DNA of 22,289 nt from NCBI GenBank assembly GCA_039934635.1, contig JBDTLT010000076.1, positions 1 through 22,289 of the forward strand. Direction: 5' to 3'. Position 1 is the stretch's first letter; each line of letters opens with the position of its first letter. Origin of the DNA: DATLFA01 sp039934635. Lineage in GTDB: Bacteria > Actinomycetota > Acidimicrobiia > Acidimicrobiales > WLNW01. Shown one piece after another: positions 6,309 through 14,833 of this stretch. Under the pieces are notes generated by a model, which had not been told where the DNA came from, did not search any database, and worked only from the letters and a program-made list of their open reading frames with translations. The translations under genes were made by a program, and so were the position numbers.

Positions 6309-7064
6309 ATGCTGCAAACGATTCTCATTGGTCTGTTCGCGGGTTTTCTGATCACCCAGGCCGCGAACTTTGCCACGAGTGTGTATCTCCACCGCACCTT
6401 GTCGCATCGGGCGATGAGCATGAACCGTGGGTTGGAGATGTCCTTCCGCGCAGTGATCTGGTTGAGCACCGGCCTCCGCCCGCGTGAATGGGTGGCGGTG
6501 CACCGCAAGCACCACGCCTTCACCGACGAAGCCGAAGATCCTCACTCGCCGGCCCGCCTCGGCTGGCTGCGCGTGCAGCTGACCAATCCCGGCCTCTACC
6601 GCCGCGTCGCCCGTGACGAATCGACGGTGCATCGTTTCGCCCGCGACCTCGCGCCGACGCGTGTCGACCGGTGGTTGTTCGATCGGGCGTTTCTGGGCCT
6701 CGGCATCGGCATCGCGCTGTTGATCCTCGCCCTTGGATGGCAAGCCGGTCTCGTTGCCGCGGTGGCGCACATGGCGCTGTATCTGGGGTTGTCCGGCGCG
6801 GTCAACTCGATCGCCCACACCTTCGGCCGGCGCCCATTCGCGACTTCGGCGACCAATGTGCGGTGGTTGGCGTTGCTGACTGCGGGCGAAGGCCTGCACA
6901 ACAACCACCATGCCGCGCCGACGTCGGCTCGCTTCTCGCTCGGCCGCTTCGAGTGGGACCCGTCGTGGTTGCCCATCCGTGTGTTCCGCCGCTTGGGTTT
7001 GGTCAAGATCCGCCACGCCACGCCAAAGTTCGTCGTGGGCAAGCGCGTCATGCGCACCGCCTGA
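6309..7064 (+). CDS. Membrane fatty acid desaturase (acyl-CoA/lipid delta-9 type)
   Basis: A 251-aa integral membrane di-iron enzyme that introduces a cis double bond into an acyl chain. The three histidine boxes are intact: HRTLSH (28-33), HRKHH (65-69, followed by FTDEAEDPHSP) and HNNHH (197-201), plus the extra His in NSIAHTFG (H170). Hydrophobic segments lie at about 3-22, 46-55, 127-141 and 147-165. The arrangement and the DPHSP signature match the stearoyl-CoA desaturase family rather than plant-type soluble desaturases. It is shorter than eukaryotic members but normal for bacterial ones. ATG 6309 is the first start; no strong ribosome site is visible. It stands alone at the head of the plus-strand stretch. 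The substrate (acyl-CoA or phospholipid) cannot be told from sequence. Confidence 0.9.
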   Translation: MLQTILIGLFAGFLITQAANFATSVYLHRTLSHRAMSMNRGLEMSFRAVIWLSTGLRPREWVAVHRKHHAFTDEAEDPHSPARLGWLRVQLTNPGLYRRVARDESTVHRFARDLAPTRVDRWLFDRAFLGLGIGIALLILALGWQAGLVAAVAHMALYLGLSGAVNSIAHTFGRRPFATSATNVRWLALLTAGEGLHNNHHAAPTSARFSLGRFEWDPSWLPIRVFRRLGLVKIRHATPKFVVGKRVMRTA

Positions 7065-7095
7065 TCGACTTCTGATCGCCGTCTGAACCACTGCC

Positions 7096-7479
7096 GTGCA
7101 AATCGTCGCCGCGCTGTTCATCGAAGGTATCGACCTGCGTCAGGTGCCCGGGCCTTCGACTCGTATCGATCTCACCGGAGTGCAGTTCTCGGCACCCGCG
7201 CCGCGTGCGGTACCCGTGACGATCGAGCCGCATCTTTGCGTGATCGTGCGTTGTGCGCCGGGTGAGCGCGCCGAGGCCGCGCTCGAGGTCGTCTTTCGCC
7301 TCGGTGACGAACAGATCGCCCGCAATGTGCAGGCACTGTCGATCGAACCGGGTAAGTTCGGCTATCGCTTGGTGCGGGCAGAGCTCGAGTTCAACGACTA
7401 CGGCACCGTCGAAGCGCACTGCCGCGTCGATATGGGCGCGGCGACCGTTGTCCCTTACACGCTGCTTCCGCCCGTCTGA
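7096..7479 (+). CDS. Unrecognised 127-aa protein
   Basis: A predicted soluble protein with alternating beta-strand character: VAALFIEGIDLRQV at the start, LCVIVRCAPGERAEAALEVVFRLGDEQIA in the middle, and YRLVRAELEFNDYGTVEAHCRVDMGAATVVPYTLLPPV at the end. The strand-rich pattern resembles small beta-sandwich proteins often annotated only as domains of unknown function. I see no catalytic motif, signal peptide or membrane segment. GTG 7096 was chosen as the first start in the frame; no good ribosome site precedes it. It lies 31 bases after the desaturase and 21 bases before the FIST gene, so it may be cotranscribed with either. Coding bias matches its neighbours, which supports a real gene. Confidence 0.7.
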   Translation: MQIVAALFIEGIDLRQVPGPSTRIDLTGVQFSAPAPRAVPVTIEPHLCVIVRCAPGERAEAALEVVFRLGDEQIARNVQALSIEPGKFGYRLVRAELEFNDYGTVEAHCRVDMGAATVVPYTLLPPV

Positions 7480-7500
7480 CGCGTCTGACATGATGGTCCG

Positions 7501-8634
7501 GTGACCTCACGGTTCTCGGCTGCCATCTCGGAACACCCCGAGCCTGCGATCGCGATCGGTGACGCGATCGGCCAAGTGATCGACGAGCTCGGTGTCGAGC
7601 CCGATCTCGCCGCCATCTTCGTCACCGCGCACTTCCGTGATCACTTGGCCGACATGGCCGCGGCGGTGCAAACGGTGTTGCGACCGGGCGTGCTCGTCGG
7701 CGTCACCGCGGAGTCGATCGTCGGCGGTGCCCGTGAAGTCGAGGAGCGCCCCGGCGTTTCGTTGTGGGCCGGCCGTACGGGCGCGGTGCGCCCTGTGCGT
7801 CTCGAAGCGCAACGCGACGACGACGGATGGTCGGTCGTCGGCCTTGCGGTCGACGAACTACGCGACCACACATTGGTATTGCTGGCCGACCCGTATTCGT
7901 TCCCGGTCGACGCGTTGCTCGCCGGCCTGCGCCGCGAGGTGCCCGACGCGGTGGTCATCGGCGGCCTGGCGTCGGCGGGTCATGCGCCCGGTGGCAACCG
8001 GTTGATCCTCGGCGCCGACGTGTTCGTCGACGGCGCCATCGGCGCGCTCATCCCCAACGCTCCCGGCATGCGCACGATCGTGTCGCAAGGATGCCGACCG
8101 GTCGGCGAACCGTTGATCGTGACCCGCTCATCGGGCAACCTGATCGAAGAGCTCGCGGGTCGCCCTCCGCTCGAGCGTCTGCAGCAGACGTTCGACACCG
8201 CGTCCGAAGACGATCGATCGCTCATGCAACGCGGACTTCATGTGGGCATCGTCATCGACGAGCGCAAGGCCGAATTCGCACGGGGCGACTTCCTCATCCG
8301 TGGGCTGGTTGGCGTCGATCGCTCGAGCGGCGCCATTGCCGTCGGCGACGAGGTTGCGCTGGGGACCACGGTGCAGTTCCAGGTACGGGATGCGTCGAGC
8401 GCCGACGAAGATCTGCGGCACATGTTGCGCGAGGTGCGGGGTGAGGCGGCGCTGGTGTTCACCTGCAACGGCCGAGGATCCTACCTCTTCGGCGAACCCA
8501 ACCACGACGCCGCACTTGTGGCCGACCATGCCGGTCCCGCGACCGCTGGTTTCTTCTGCGCCGGCGAGCTCGGCCCCATTGGCGGCGCCAACTTCCTGCA
8601 CGGCTTCACCGCTTCGATTCTCGTCTTCGGATAA
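7501..8634 (+). CDS. FIST N/C domain sensor-like protein
   Basis: A 377-aa protein made of a FIST N-terminal domain (about 30-225: LAAIFVTAHFRDHL, VLVGVTAESIVGG, DAVVIGGLASAG, FVDGAIGALIP) and a FIST C-terminal domain (about 230-375: LHVGIVIDERKAEFARGDFLIRGLVGVD, ALVFTCNGRGSYLFGEPNHDA, AGFFCAGELGPIGGANFLHGFTASILVFG). FIST domains occur in signal-transduction proteins and are thought to bind small molecules such as amino acids. Here there is no attached kinase, methyl-acceptor or GGDEF output, so the output partner is unknown. There is no signal peptide, so it is cytoplasmic. GTG 7501 is the first start; no clear ribosome site precedes it. The conserved NGRG and CAGELGP motifs make the family assignment firm. 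Confidence 0.9.
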   Translation: MTSRFSAAISEHPEPAIAIGDAIGQVIDELGVEPDLAAIFVTAHFRDHLADMAAAVQTVLRPGVLVGVTAESIVGGAREVEERPGVSLWAGRTGAVRPVRLEAQRDDDGWSVVGLAVDELRDHTLVLLADPYSFPVDALLAGLRREVPDAVVIGGLASAGHAPGGNRLILGADVFVDGAIGALIPNAPGMRTIVSQGCRPVGEPLIVTRSSGNLIEELAGRPPLERLQQTFDTASEDDRSLMQRGLHVGIVIDERKAEFARGDFLIRGLVGVDRSSGAIAVGDEVALGTTVQFQVRDASSADEDLRHMLREVRGEAALVFTCNGRGSYLFGEPNHDAALVADHAGPATAGFFCAGELGPIGGANFLHGFTASILVFG

Positions 8635-8644
8635 GCGTCCGATT

Positions 8645-8673
8645 GCCCGCCGCTCGCAGCTAGGGTGGCGGGC
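8645..8673 (+). promoter_or_regulatory. Hairpin and possible -10 element upstream of transketolase
   Basis: GCCCGCC (8645-8651) and GGCGGGC (8667-8673) can form a 7-bp stem around a 15-base loop that contains TAGGGT (8661-8666), a good actinobacterial -10 hexamer. The site lies between the FIST stop (8634) and the transketolase ATG (8728). It could be a terminator for the upstream gene, a promoter for tkt, or both. No T-run follows and no clear -35 is visible. Confidence 0.35.
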
Positions 8674-8727
8674 TGGGCGGCAGTGAAACGGGCCGCGCAT
8701 ATTTTTCGAGGCGAGCACAAATACCCG

Positions 8728-10704
8728 ATGAATCAATCCACTGTCACTTCCTCTACGCGCGCCCTCGAGGCTCGTGCCATCGACGTCATCCGTGGGCTGG
8801 CGATGGACGCTCCGCACAAGGCGCGTTCGGGCCACCAGGGCACCGCGATGGCGTTGGCGCCACTGGCCCACGTGTTGTGGACGCGCATCATGAACTACGA
8901 CCCGGCCGACCCCGAGTGGCCCGATCGAGATCGCTTCGTGCTGTCGGCCGGGCATGCGTCGATCCTGCTCTACAGCATGCTCTACCTCACGGGCCATGGG
9001 CTCGAGCTCGAAGACCTCGAAGACTTCCGTCAATGGGGCTCGCGCACACCGGGCCACCCCGAGGTGCACCACACCGCCGGCGTCGAAGTCACCACAGGCC
9101 CGCTCGGCCAAGGGTTCTCCAACGCGGTCGGTCTTGCCATGGCCGAGCGATCGTTGCGGGCGCGGCTGGGCGACGATGTCTGCAATCACTTCACCTACGT
9201 CATATGCAGTGACGGCGACCTGTCCGAAGGCATCAGCCACGAAGCCGCGTCGCTCGCCGGCCACCAGGGCCTCGGTCGGTTGATTGCGATCTACGACGAC
9301 AACCACATCTCGATCGACGGCCCGACCGAGCTCGCGCTGTCCGATGACGCGGCCGAGCGCTTCCGCGCGTACGGCTGGCATGTGCAGGCCGTCGGTGAGA
9401 TCGCCAACGACTGCGACGCGCTCGAGGCCGCGATTCGCACGGCGATGGCGGTCGACGACCGGCCGTCGATGATCGTGTTGCGCAGCCACATCGCGTTCCC
9501 GTCGCCCGATGCAGTCGACACCGCGGCGGCGCACGGCTACTCGCTCTTCGACAAAGAGATCGCCGCCACCAAGCGCGCGATGAGCATGCCGGAGGACAAG
9601 ACGTTCTACGTCCCCGACGATGTGCTCGAGTTCTATCGCACCAACGGCGCGCGAGGCGCAGAGGCACGCGCCGCGTGGACGGCGCGCCACGCCCCTCGCG
9701 CCCACGACGTCGACACCGTGCTCTTCGCCCGTGTGCCTGTCGATCTCACCTCGGTGATGCCCACATGGGCGCCGGGCGAATCCATTGCCACGCGCGTCGC
9801 CAGCGGCGCTTGTCTCGAAGCACTGCTCGACGTCGTGCCCTCACTCGTCGCCGGCGGCGCAGATCTCACCGGCAACACCGGCACGGTGGTCAAGAAGCAC
9901 GGCACTATGTCCGCAACCGATCCCGGCGGGCGCCAGATCCACTTCGGGGTGCGAGAGCACGCGATGGGCGGCTCGATGAACGGCATGGCGCTGCACGGCG
10001 GGGTGATCCCCGTCGGCGGCACGTTCCTCGTGTTCAGCGACTACATGCGCGGCGCAGTGCGGCTCGCGGCGATCTCCCGAGCCCACGTGATCTATTCGTG
10101 GACACACGACTCGGTCGGTGTGGGCGAAGATGGTCCGACCCATCAGCCGATCGAGCAGATCGCCGCGTTGCGGGCGATGCCCGGCCTGCGCGTCGTGCGC
10201 CCGGCCGATGCCAACGAGACGGCGAGCGCGTGGCGCATGGCGCTCGCGCACCAAGGCCCGACGGCGCTCATCCTCAGCCGGCAAAACGTGACCGTGGTGC
10301 CGGGCACCGGTGCGCCCGACACCATCGAGCGCGGCGGTTACGTCCTCGACGGCGAAGAGGACGCGCAGTTGATCTTGATCGGCACGGGCAGCGAGGTGTC
10401 GCTGTGTGTCACCGCCGCGGCTCGCCTGCGCGAGTCCGGTGTGCGCGTGAGTGTCGTGTCGCTGCCGTGCTGGGACCTCTTCGAAGCGCAGCCCGAGTCC
10501 TACCGCCACTCGGTGCTGCGACCATCGGTGCCGACGCTGGCGGTCGAGGCCGCCTGCTCGTTCGGATGGGATCGCTATGCGGACGCCACCGTGTGCATCG
10601 ACCGCTTCGGCGAATCGGCACCGGGCGGTCTCGTTCTCGAAAAATTGGGTATCAACGCGGACAATGTGGTCGCCAAAGCGCGCACGTTGCTCGGCGATCG
10701 ATAG
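8728..10704 (+). CDS. tkt: Transketolase
   Basis: A 658-aa thiamine-diphosphate enzyme that moves two-carbon ketol units between sugar phosphates in the non-oxidative pentose phosphate pathway, in the cytoplasm. Visible features: the substrate-binding loop KARSGHQGTAMALAPLAHVLW (about 31-51), the GPLGQG turn (124-129), the ThDP/metal motif SDGDLSEGISHEAASLAGHQG...DN (161-192, where the first Gly of the usual GDG is Ser), and, in the second half, HFGVREHAMGG with the catalytic Glu and FSDYMRGAVRLAAI...DGPTHQPIEQ. Length is normal for the family. ATG 8728 was chosen; GTG codons at 8665 and 8683 are in frame but would add residues not typical of the family. No strong ribosome site is seen. Followed by transaldolase after 40 bases. 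Confidence 0.96.
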   Translation: MNQSTVTSSTRALEARAIDVIRGLAMDAPHKARSGHQGTAMALAPLAHVLWTRIMNYDPADPEWPDRDRFVLSAGHASILLYSMLYLTGHGLELEDLEDFRQWGSRTPGHPEVHHTAGVEVTTGPLGQGFSNAVGLAMAERSLRARLGDDVCNHFTYVICSDGDLSEGISHEAASLAGHQGLGRLIAIYDDNHISIDGPTELALSDDAAERFRAYGWHVQAVGEIANDCDALEAAIRTAMAVDDRPSMIVLRSHIAFPSPDAVDTAAAHGYSLFDKEIAATKRAMSMPEDKTFYVPDDVLEFYRTNGARGAEARAAWTARHAPRAHDVDTVLFARVPVDLTSVMPTWAPGESIATRVASGACLEALLDVVPSLVAGGADLTGNTGTVVKKHGTMSATDPGGRQIHFGVREHAMGGSMNGMALHGGVIPVGGTFLVFSDYMRGAVRLAAISRAHVIYSWTHDSVGVGEDGPTHQPIEQIAALRAMPGLRVVRPADANETASAWRMALAHQGPTALILSRQNVTVVPGTGAPDTIERGGYVLDGEEDAQLILIGTGSEVSLCVTAAARLRESGVRVSVVSLPCWDLFEAQPESYRHSVLRPSVPTLAVEAACSFGWDRYADATVCIDRFGESAPGGLVLEKLGINADNVVAKARTLLGDR

Positions 10705-10744
10705 ACAGTCCAAAGGCTCCCTACACGCCATTGAGGAGTGCGCC

Positions 10745-11842
10745 ATGAACCGGTTGCACGAGTTGCACGAACGGGGGGGTCAGAGCCCTTGGCTCGACAA
10801 CCTCAAACGCGGCTACATCACCGGAGGTGAGCTCCAGCGTTGGGTCGATCGCGGCATTCGCGGCATCACGTCCAACCCGTCGATCTTCCAAAAGGCCATC
10901 GCCGGCGGCGTCGACTATCACGCGCAGTTCCTCTCGCTGTTGAAGGGCGGCGCGTCGATAGAAGACAGCTACTGGCAGCTCGTCACCAAAGACATCAGCG
11001 ACGCGTTGTCGATCATGCGGCCGGTCTACGACGCGTCTGACGGCATCGATGGTTATGTGTCGATCGAAGTCGATCCGAGCCTGGCGCGTGATACTGCGGG
11101 CACCATCAAAGCGGCCCAAAAATTCCATTCGACGATCAACCAGCCCAACCTGTACGTGAAGATCCCGGCGACCGCCGAAGGCGTGCCCGCCATCCGCCAG
11201 ATGATCGCCGAAGGCCGCAGTATCAACGTCACGTTGATCTTTAGCCTCGAGCGTTATCTCGAAGTGGTCGACGCGTATCTCGACGGTCTCGAGGCGCTCA
11301 GTGGCGATCTGTCGGCAGTGTCGAGCGTGGCGTCGTTCTTCGTGAGCCGCGTCGATACCGAGGTCGATCGACGGTTGGAAGCCATTGGTACACCGGCCGC
11401 GCTCGCGGCGCGCGGCACGGCCGCGGTCGCGCAGGCTCAGGTCGCCTACGGATTGTTCACCGAACGCTTCAGTGGCGCGCGTTGGGATCGATTGGTGGCG
11501 CGTGGCGCGCGCACGCAGCGGCCGCTGTGGGCATCGACTTCTACGAAGAATCCTGCATTTCCCGACACGCTGTACGTTGATACGTTGATCGGGCCCGACA
11601 CCGTCAACACGATGCCCGAGGCGACGCTCGACGCCTTCGACGACCACGGCAAGGTTGCCCGCACCGTCGACGCCGATCTCGATGGCGCACGTGCCGCACT
11701 GGCGCACATTCAAGAGCTCGGCGTCGATTTCGATGATGTCGGTCGGGTGCTCGAAGAAGAAGGCGTGTCCGCGTTCGTCAAGTCGTTCGACGAGGTGCTC
11801 ACGACGCTGGGTGACAGCGCCGACGAGCTGCGCGCGCGCTGA
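10745..11842 (+). CDS. tal: Transaldolase
   Basis: A 365-aa class I transaldolase that transfers a dihydroxyacetone unit between sedoheptulose 7-phosphate and glyceraldehyde 3-phosphate via a Schiff base. The catalytic Lys is K139 in LYVKIPAT. Other family signatures are GIRGITSNPSIFQKAI (38-52), YVSIEVDPSLARDT (104-117), NVTLIFSLERY and the FFVSRVDTEVD segment. The WASTSTKNPAFPDTLYVDTLIGPDTVNTMP region is typical of the actinobacterial subgroup. ATG 10745 is preceded by TTGAGGAG (10730-10737), a strong ribosome site. The pair with tkt 40 bases upstream forms an operon for carbon rearrangement in the pentose phosphate pathway. The 3' end shows no terminator. Confidence 0.96.
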   Translation: MNRLHELHERGGQSPWLDNLKRGYITGGELQRWVDRGIRGITSNPSIFQKAIAGGVDYHAQFLSLLKGGASIEDSYWQLVTKDISDALSIMRPVYDASDGIDGYVSIEVDPSLARDTAGTIKAAQKFHSTINQPNLYVKIPATAEGVPAIRQMIAEGRSINVTLIFSLERYLEVVDAYLDGLEALSGDLSAVSSVASFFVSRVDTEVDRRLEAIGTPAALAARGTAAVAQAQVAYGLFTERFSGARWDRLVARGARTQRPLWASTSTKNPAFPDTLYVDTLIGPDTVNTMPEATLDAFDDHGKVARTVDADLDGARAALAHIQELGVDFDDVGRVLEEEGVSAFVKSFDEVLTTLGDSADELRAR

Positions 11843-11868
11843 GCGCACTCTTCCAGCACGCCGGCCGG

Positions 11869-11893
11869 AGTCGGTTGCAAAACTCAACTGACT
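11869..11893. promoter_or_regulatory. Operator-like inverted repeat over the HxlR promoter
   Basis: AGTCGGTTG (11869-11877) and CAACTGACT (11885-11893) are inverted repeats with 8 of 9 positions matching, separated by a 7-base AT-rich spacer (CAAAACT). The inner GTTG...CAAC core with an A/T-rich centre is the kind of site bound by HxlR-family dimers. It overlaps the predicted -35 and spacer of the adjacent hxlR-fbiC promoter, so binding would block RNA polymerase. Autoregulation is inferred. Confidence 0.6.
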
Positions 11894-11903
11894 CACCTAG
11901 CGT
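11875..11903 (+). promoter_or_regulatory. Promoter of the hxlR-fbiC unit, likely leaderless
   Basis: TTGCAA (11875-11880) and TAGCGT (11898-11903) are spaced by exactly 17 bases. Transcription would begin about seven bases after the -10, at or next to GTG 11910, the start codon of the HxlR gene. There is no ribosome site before that GTG, which fits a leaderless mRNA, a common feature of actinobacteria. Confidence 0.6.
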
Positions 11904-11909
11904 GCGCCG

Positions 11910-12404
11910 GTGGCCGGATCGCGGGCAACCGAAACTCATCATGATGACCAACTGTGTTCGATCGCGGCGTCGCTGCAAGTGATCGGCGATCGCTGGTCGT
12001 TGCTCATCCTGCGTGACGCTTTTCGGGGTGTCCGCCGCTTCGACGAACTTGCCGCGGATCTGGGTATTGCCCGCAACCTGCTGGCCGACCGCCTGCAAAA
12101 GCTGGTCGATCACGGCATCTTGGTCAAGCAGCCGTATCAGCAGCGTCCGGTGCGCTACGAGTACCGGTTGTCGGCCAAAGGCGTCGACCTCTCCCCCGCC
12201 CTTGTTGCGTTGATGCGTTGGGGCGACAAGCACATCCTCGGTGAGTCGCCGCCGGTGGTGCTCGTGCACGACCGCTGCGGCACGCCCCTCGAACAGACGT
12301 TGACCTGCCCGCAGTGCGCCGAGGCAGTGACACCGCGTGCCATCAAGAGCCGACCGGGCCCCGGTGCCGTTCGCTCGCCGAAGAACACGAGGAGATCCGC
12401 GTGA
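11910..12404 (+). CDS. HxlR-family winged-helix transcriptional regulator
   Basis: A 164-aa DNA-binding protein of the HxlR (MarR-like) type. The family core is complete: CSIAASLQVIGDRWSLLILRDAFRGVRRFDEL (C16 is the conserved N-terminal Cys), the recognition region LGIARNLLADRLQKLVDHGILVKQPY, the wing RPVRYEYRLSAKG, and DLSPALVALMRWGDKHI. A C-terminal extension, DRCGTPLEQTLTCPQC, has three Cys that could bind zinc or act as a redox sensor, as in several HxlR proteins. GTG 11910 was chosen because it fits a leaderless promoter just upstream; GTG 11902 is in another frame. The stop overlaps the fbiC start by four bases (GTGA), so the regulator and FO synthase are translated together. The signal it senses is unknown. 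Confidence 0.93.
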   Translation: MAGSRATETHHDDQLCSIAASLQVIGDRWSLLILRDAFRGVRRFDELAADLGIARNLLADRLQKLVDHGILVKQPYQQRPVRYEYRLSAKGVDLSPALVALMRWGDKHILGESPPVVLVHDRCGTPLEQTLTCPQCAEAVTPRAIKSRPGPGAVRSPKNTRRSA

Positions 12405-14824
12405 CCGACCTGACGACTGCGCCATCCGCGGCGCGCGACCTGTTGCTCGAGCCGCTCGACGCGCTCATGGCCCAGGCGCGTTCGATCCGTGATGCCCGCT
12501 ACGGCCAACGCATCACCTATTCGCCCAAGGTGTTCATCCCGCTCACCATGTTGTGCCGCGACAAGTGCGGGTATTGCACGTTCGCCAAGGCGCCGGCGCA
12601 CATCGAATCGCCCTATCTCACGGCTGACCAGGTGTTGGCGATCGCTACCGCCGGCGCGCGCACCGGTTGTCACGAAGCGTTGTTCACGCTCGGCGAGCGA
12701 CCCGAGTTGCGTTACCCCGTGGCGCAGGCGTGGTTGGACGAACACGGCTACGCGTCGACGATCGACTATCTGGTGGCGATGGCGCGCCTGGTGCTCGACG
12801 AAACGGGACTGTTGCCCCACGCCAACGCCGGCGCACTTTCGCTCGGCGAGTTGACGCAACTACGCGCCGTCGCGCCGTCGCAGGGCATGATGATCGAGTC
12901 GCTCAACGCTGATCTCGATTGCCACCGCGGTTCGCCCGACAAGACGCCCGAGCGTCGCCTGGCCACGCTCGACTACGCGGGCACGCTGTCGATACCGTTC
13001 ACTACGGGCATCTTGGTCGGCATCGGCGAATCGCGGCTCGATCGCGTCGAGGCGCTCGAGGCGATCGCCGCATCGCATCGGCGTCACGGGCACGTGCAAG
13101 AAGTGATCGTGCAAAACTTCTTGCCCAAGCTCGGAACTTCGATGCACAAGGCCCCGCCGTGCCCGCCCGATGACTACCTCGAAGCCCTCGCGCTGGCTCG
13201 CATCATCCTGCCGGCCGACATCCATCTCCAGGCGCCGCCGAATCTCTCCGATGACTTCGGCACCTTGATGGACACCGGCATCGACGATTGGGGCGGCGTC
13301 TCTCCGGTCACGGCCGATCACGTGAACCCCGAACGCCCATGGCCCGCGGTGGATCGACTACGCGAGGTCAGCGAAGCGCGGGGTTTCACGCTCGCGCCCA
13401 GGCTCACGATCTATTCAGAGTTCACCCGTGATGCGGCGCGCTGGATCCATCCCGATCTCCGGTTCCCGGTGCTCGACCGCGCCGACGCCGAAGGCCTGGG
13501 GCGAGACGACCCCGGTGCGGTCTTTCCCGAAAAGGTGCAAGGCACGCGTCAGGTCGACGACGGCGCCGAGGTCATCCTCGTGGGCGAAGCGTCGACGCAG
13601 TGGTATTCGGGCGCCGATACTGCGCCGATGGTGCTCGTCCCCGGACCAGCCGTCGTGCGCGGTCGCGTGCGCGAGATCCTCGACGGTGTGCGCTCCGGAC
13701 AAGAGGTGGGCCAAGACGAGATCGTGGCGCTGTTCGCGGCGCGTGGCCCGGAGGTCGCGGCGATTGCGGAGGTGGCCGACGAATTGCGCCGGCTCGCCGT
13801 CGGCGACGAGGTCACGTGGGTCGCCAACCGCAACATCAACTACACGAACATCTGCACGTTCAAGTGCAAGTTCTGCGGGTTTTCCAAGGGCCCGCTGTCG
13901 TTGAACCTGCGGGGTACGCCGTACCTGTTCGATCTCGATGAGATCGCCCGGCGCACCGTCGAGGCTTCTGAGCTCGGTGCGACCGAAGTGTGCCTGCAGG
14001 GTGGCATCCACCCGAGCTTCGATGGCGATTATTACATCGACGTCGCACGCGCGGTGAAAGAGGCGGTGCCCGACATTCATATCCACGCCTTCACTGCGCT
14101 CGAGGTCACCGAAGGCGCCCGGCGTCTCGAAGAGCCGCTCGAGTCATATCTGATTCGCTTGCGCGACGCCGGCCTGCGGTCGCTGCCCGGCACCGCAGCC
14201 GAGATCCTCGACGACGAGGTGCGTGCGGTTTTGTGTCCCGACAAGATCAATTCCGAGCAGTGGCTCGAATGTCACCGTGTCGCACACCGCGTCGGGCTGC
14301 GCTCCAACATCACGATCATGTTCGGTTCGATCGAGTCGCCGGTCAGCTGGGCCCGGCACATCGTGCGCACGCGTGATCTACAAAAGGAAACGGGCGGCTT
14401 CACCGAGTTCGTGCCCCTCCCCTTCGTGCACATGGCATCGCCCATCTACCTACAACGCAAGGCTCGGCGCGGGCCGACGTTTCGCGAGTGCCTGCTCATG
14501 CACGCGGTCGGTCGCATTGCGTACTACCCGCACATCTCCAACATCCAGGCGTCGTGGGTCAAGATCGGGTTCGACGGTGTGCGGCAGTTGCTGCAGGCGG
14601 GTGTCAACGATCTCGGCGGCACGCTGATGAACGAGAACATCTCACGGGCGGCCGGCGCGCGGCACGGCCAAGGCAAGACCGGTGACGATTTCGCCGACCT
14701 GGTCGAGCCGATCGGCCGGCGCCTTGCGCAACGTACGACGACCTACGGCCGCGTCGAGCTCACCGATGCCCCACGAGGTTTACAGGCGCGCCGTCGCGCC
14801 ATCCCCGTGACGGCAGAGGGCTGA
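12401..14824 (+). CDS. fbiC: Bifunctional FO synthase FbiC (CofG-CofH fusion)
   Basis: An 807-aa radical-SAM enzyme that makes FO, the deazaflavin chromophore of coenzyme F420, from tyrosine and the riboflavin precursor 5-amino-6-ribitylamino-uracil. Two radical-SAM domains are fused. The CofG-type domain has C52-RDK-C56-GY-C59 and extends to about residue 350. The CofH-type domain has C485-TFK-C489-KF-C492 within NINYTNICTFKCKFCGFSKG, then EVCLQGGIHPSFDGDYY and FTALEVTEGA. The junction lies around 380-460. The length is close to other actinobacterial FbiC proteins (about 850). GTG 12401 is preceded by GAGGAG (12389-12394) at good spacing and overlaps the HxlR stop. The start implies an N-terminus MTDLTTAPSA. 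FO production is the committed step towards F420 in this organism. Confidence 0.96.
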   Translation: MTDLTTAPSAARDLLLEPLDALMAQARSIRDARYGQRITYSPKVFIPLTMLCRDKCGYCTFAKAPAHIESPYLTADQVLAIATAGARTGCHEALFTLGERPELRYPVAQAWLDEHGYASTIDYLVAMARLVLDETGLLPHANAGALSLGELTQLRAVAPSQGMMIESLNADLDCHRGSPDKTPERRLATLDYAGTLSIPFTTGILVGIGESRLDRVEALEAIAASHRRHGHVQEVIVQNFLPKLGTSMHKAPPCPPDDYLEALALARIILPADIHLQAPPNLSDDFGTLMDTGIDDWGGVSPVTADHVNPERPWPAVDRLREVSEARGFTLAPRLTIYSEFTRDAARWIHPDLRFPVLDRADAEGLGRDDPGAVFPEKVQGTRQVDDGAEVILVGEASTQWYSGADTAPMVLVPGPAVVRGRVREILDGVRSGQEVGQDEIVALFAARGPEVAAIAEVADELRRLAVGDEVTWVANRNINYTNICTFKCKFCGFSKGPLSLNLRGTPYLFDLDEIARRTVEASELGATEVCLQGGIHPSFDGDYYIDVARAVKEAVPDIHIHAFTALEVTEGARRLEEPLESYLIRLRDAGLRSLPGTAAEILDDEVRAVLCPDKINSEQWLECHRVAHRVGLRSNITIMFGSIESPVSWARHIVRTRDLQKETGGFTEFVPLPFVHMASPIYLQRKARRGPTFRECLLMHAVGRIAYYPHISNIQASWVKIGFDGVRQLLQAGVNDLGGTLMNENISRAAGARHGQGKTGDDFADLVEPIGRRLAQRTTTYGRVELTDAPRGLQARRRAIPVTAEG

Positions 14825-14833
14825 GGATTCGAG

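Noticed and set aside
8128..9705. A 525-codon open frame on the minus strand across the FIST and transketolase genes
   Set aside because: It lies antisense to two genes with clear family motifs. Its product is Arg/His/Val-rich low-information sequence, as expected from a GC-rich antisense frame.
10721..11896. A 391-codon minus-strand frame opposite transaldolase
   Set aside because: No motif or plausible composition. The sense strand encodes a complete transaldolase with its catalytic lysine.
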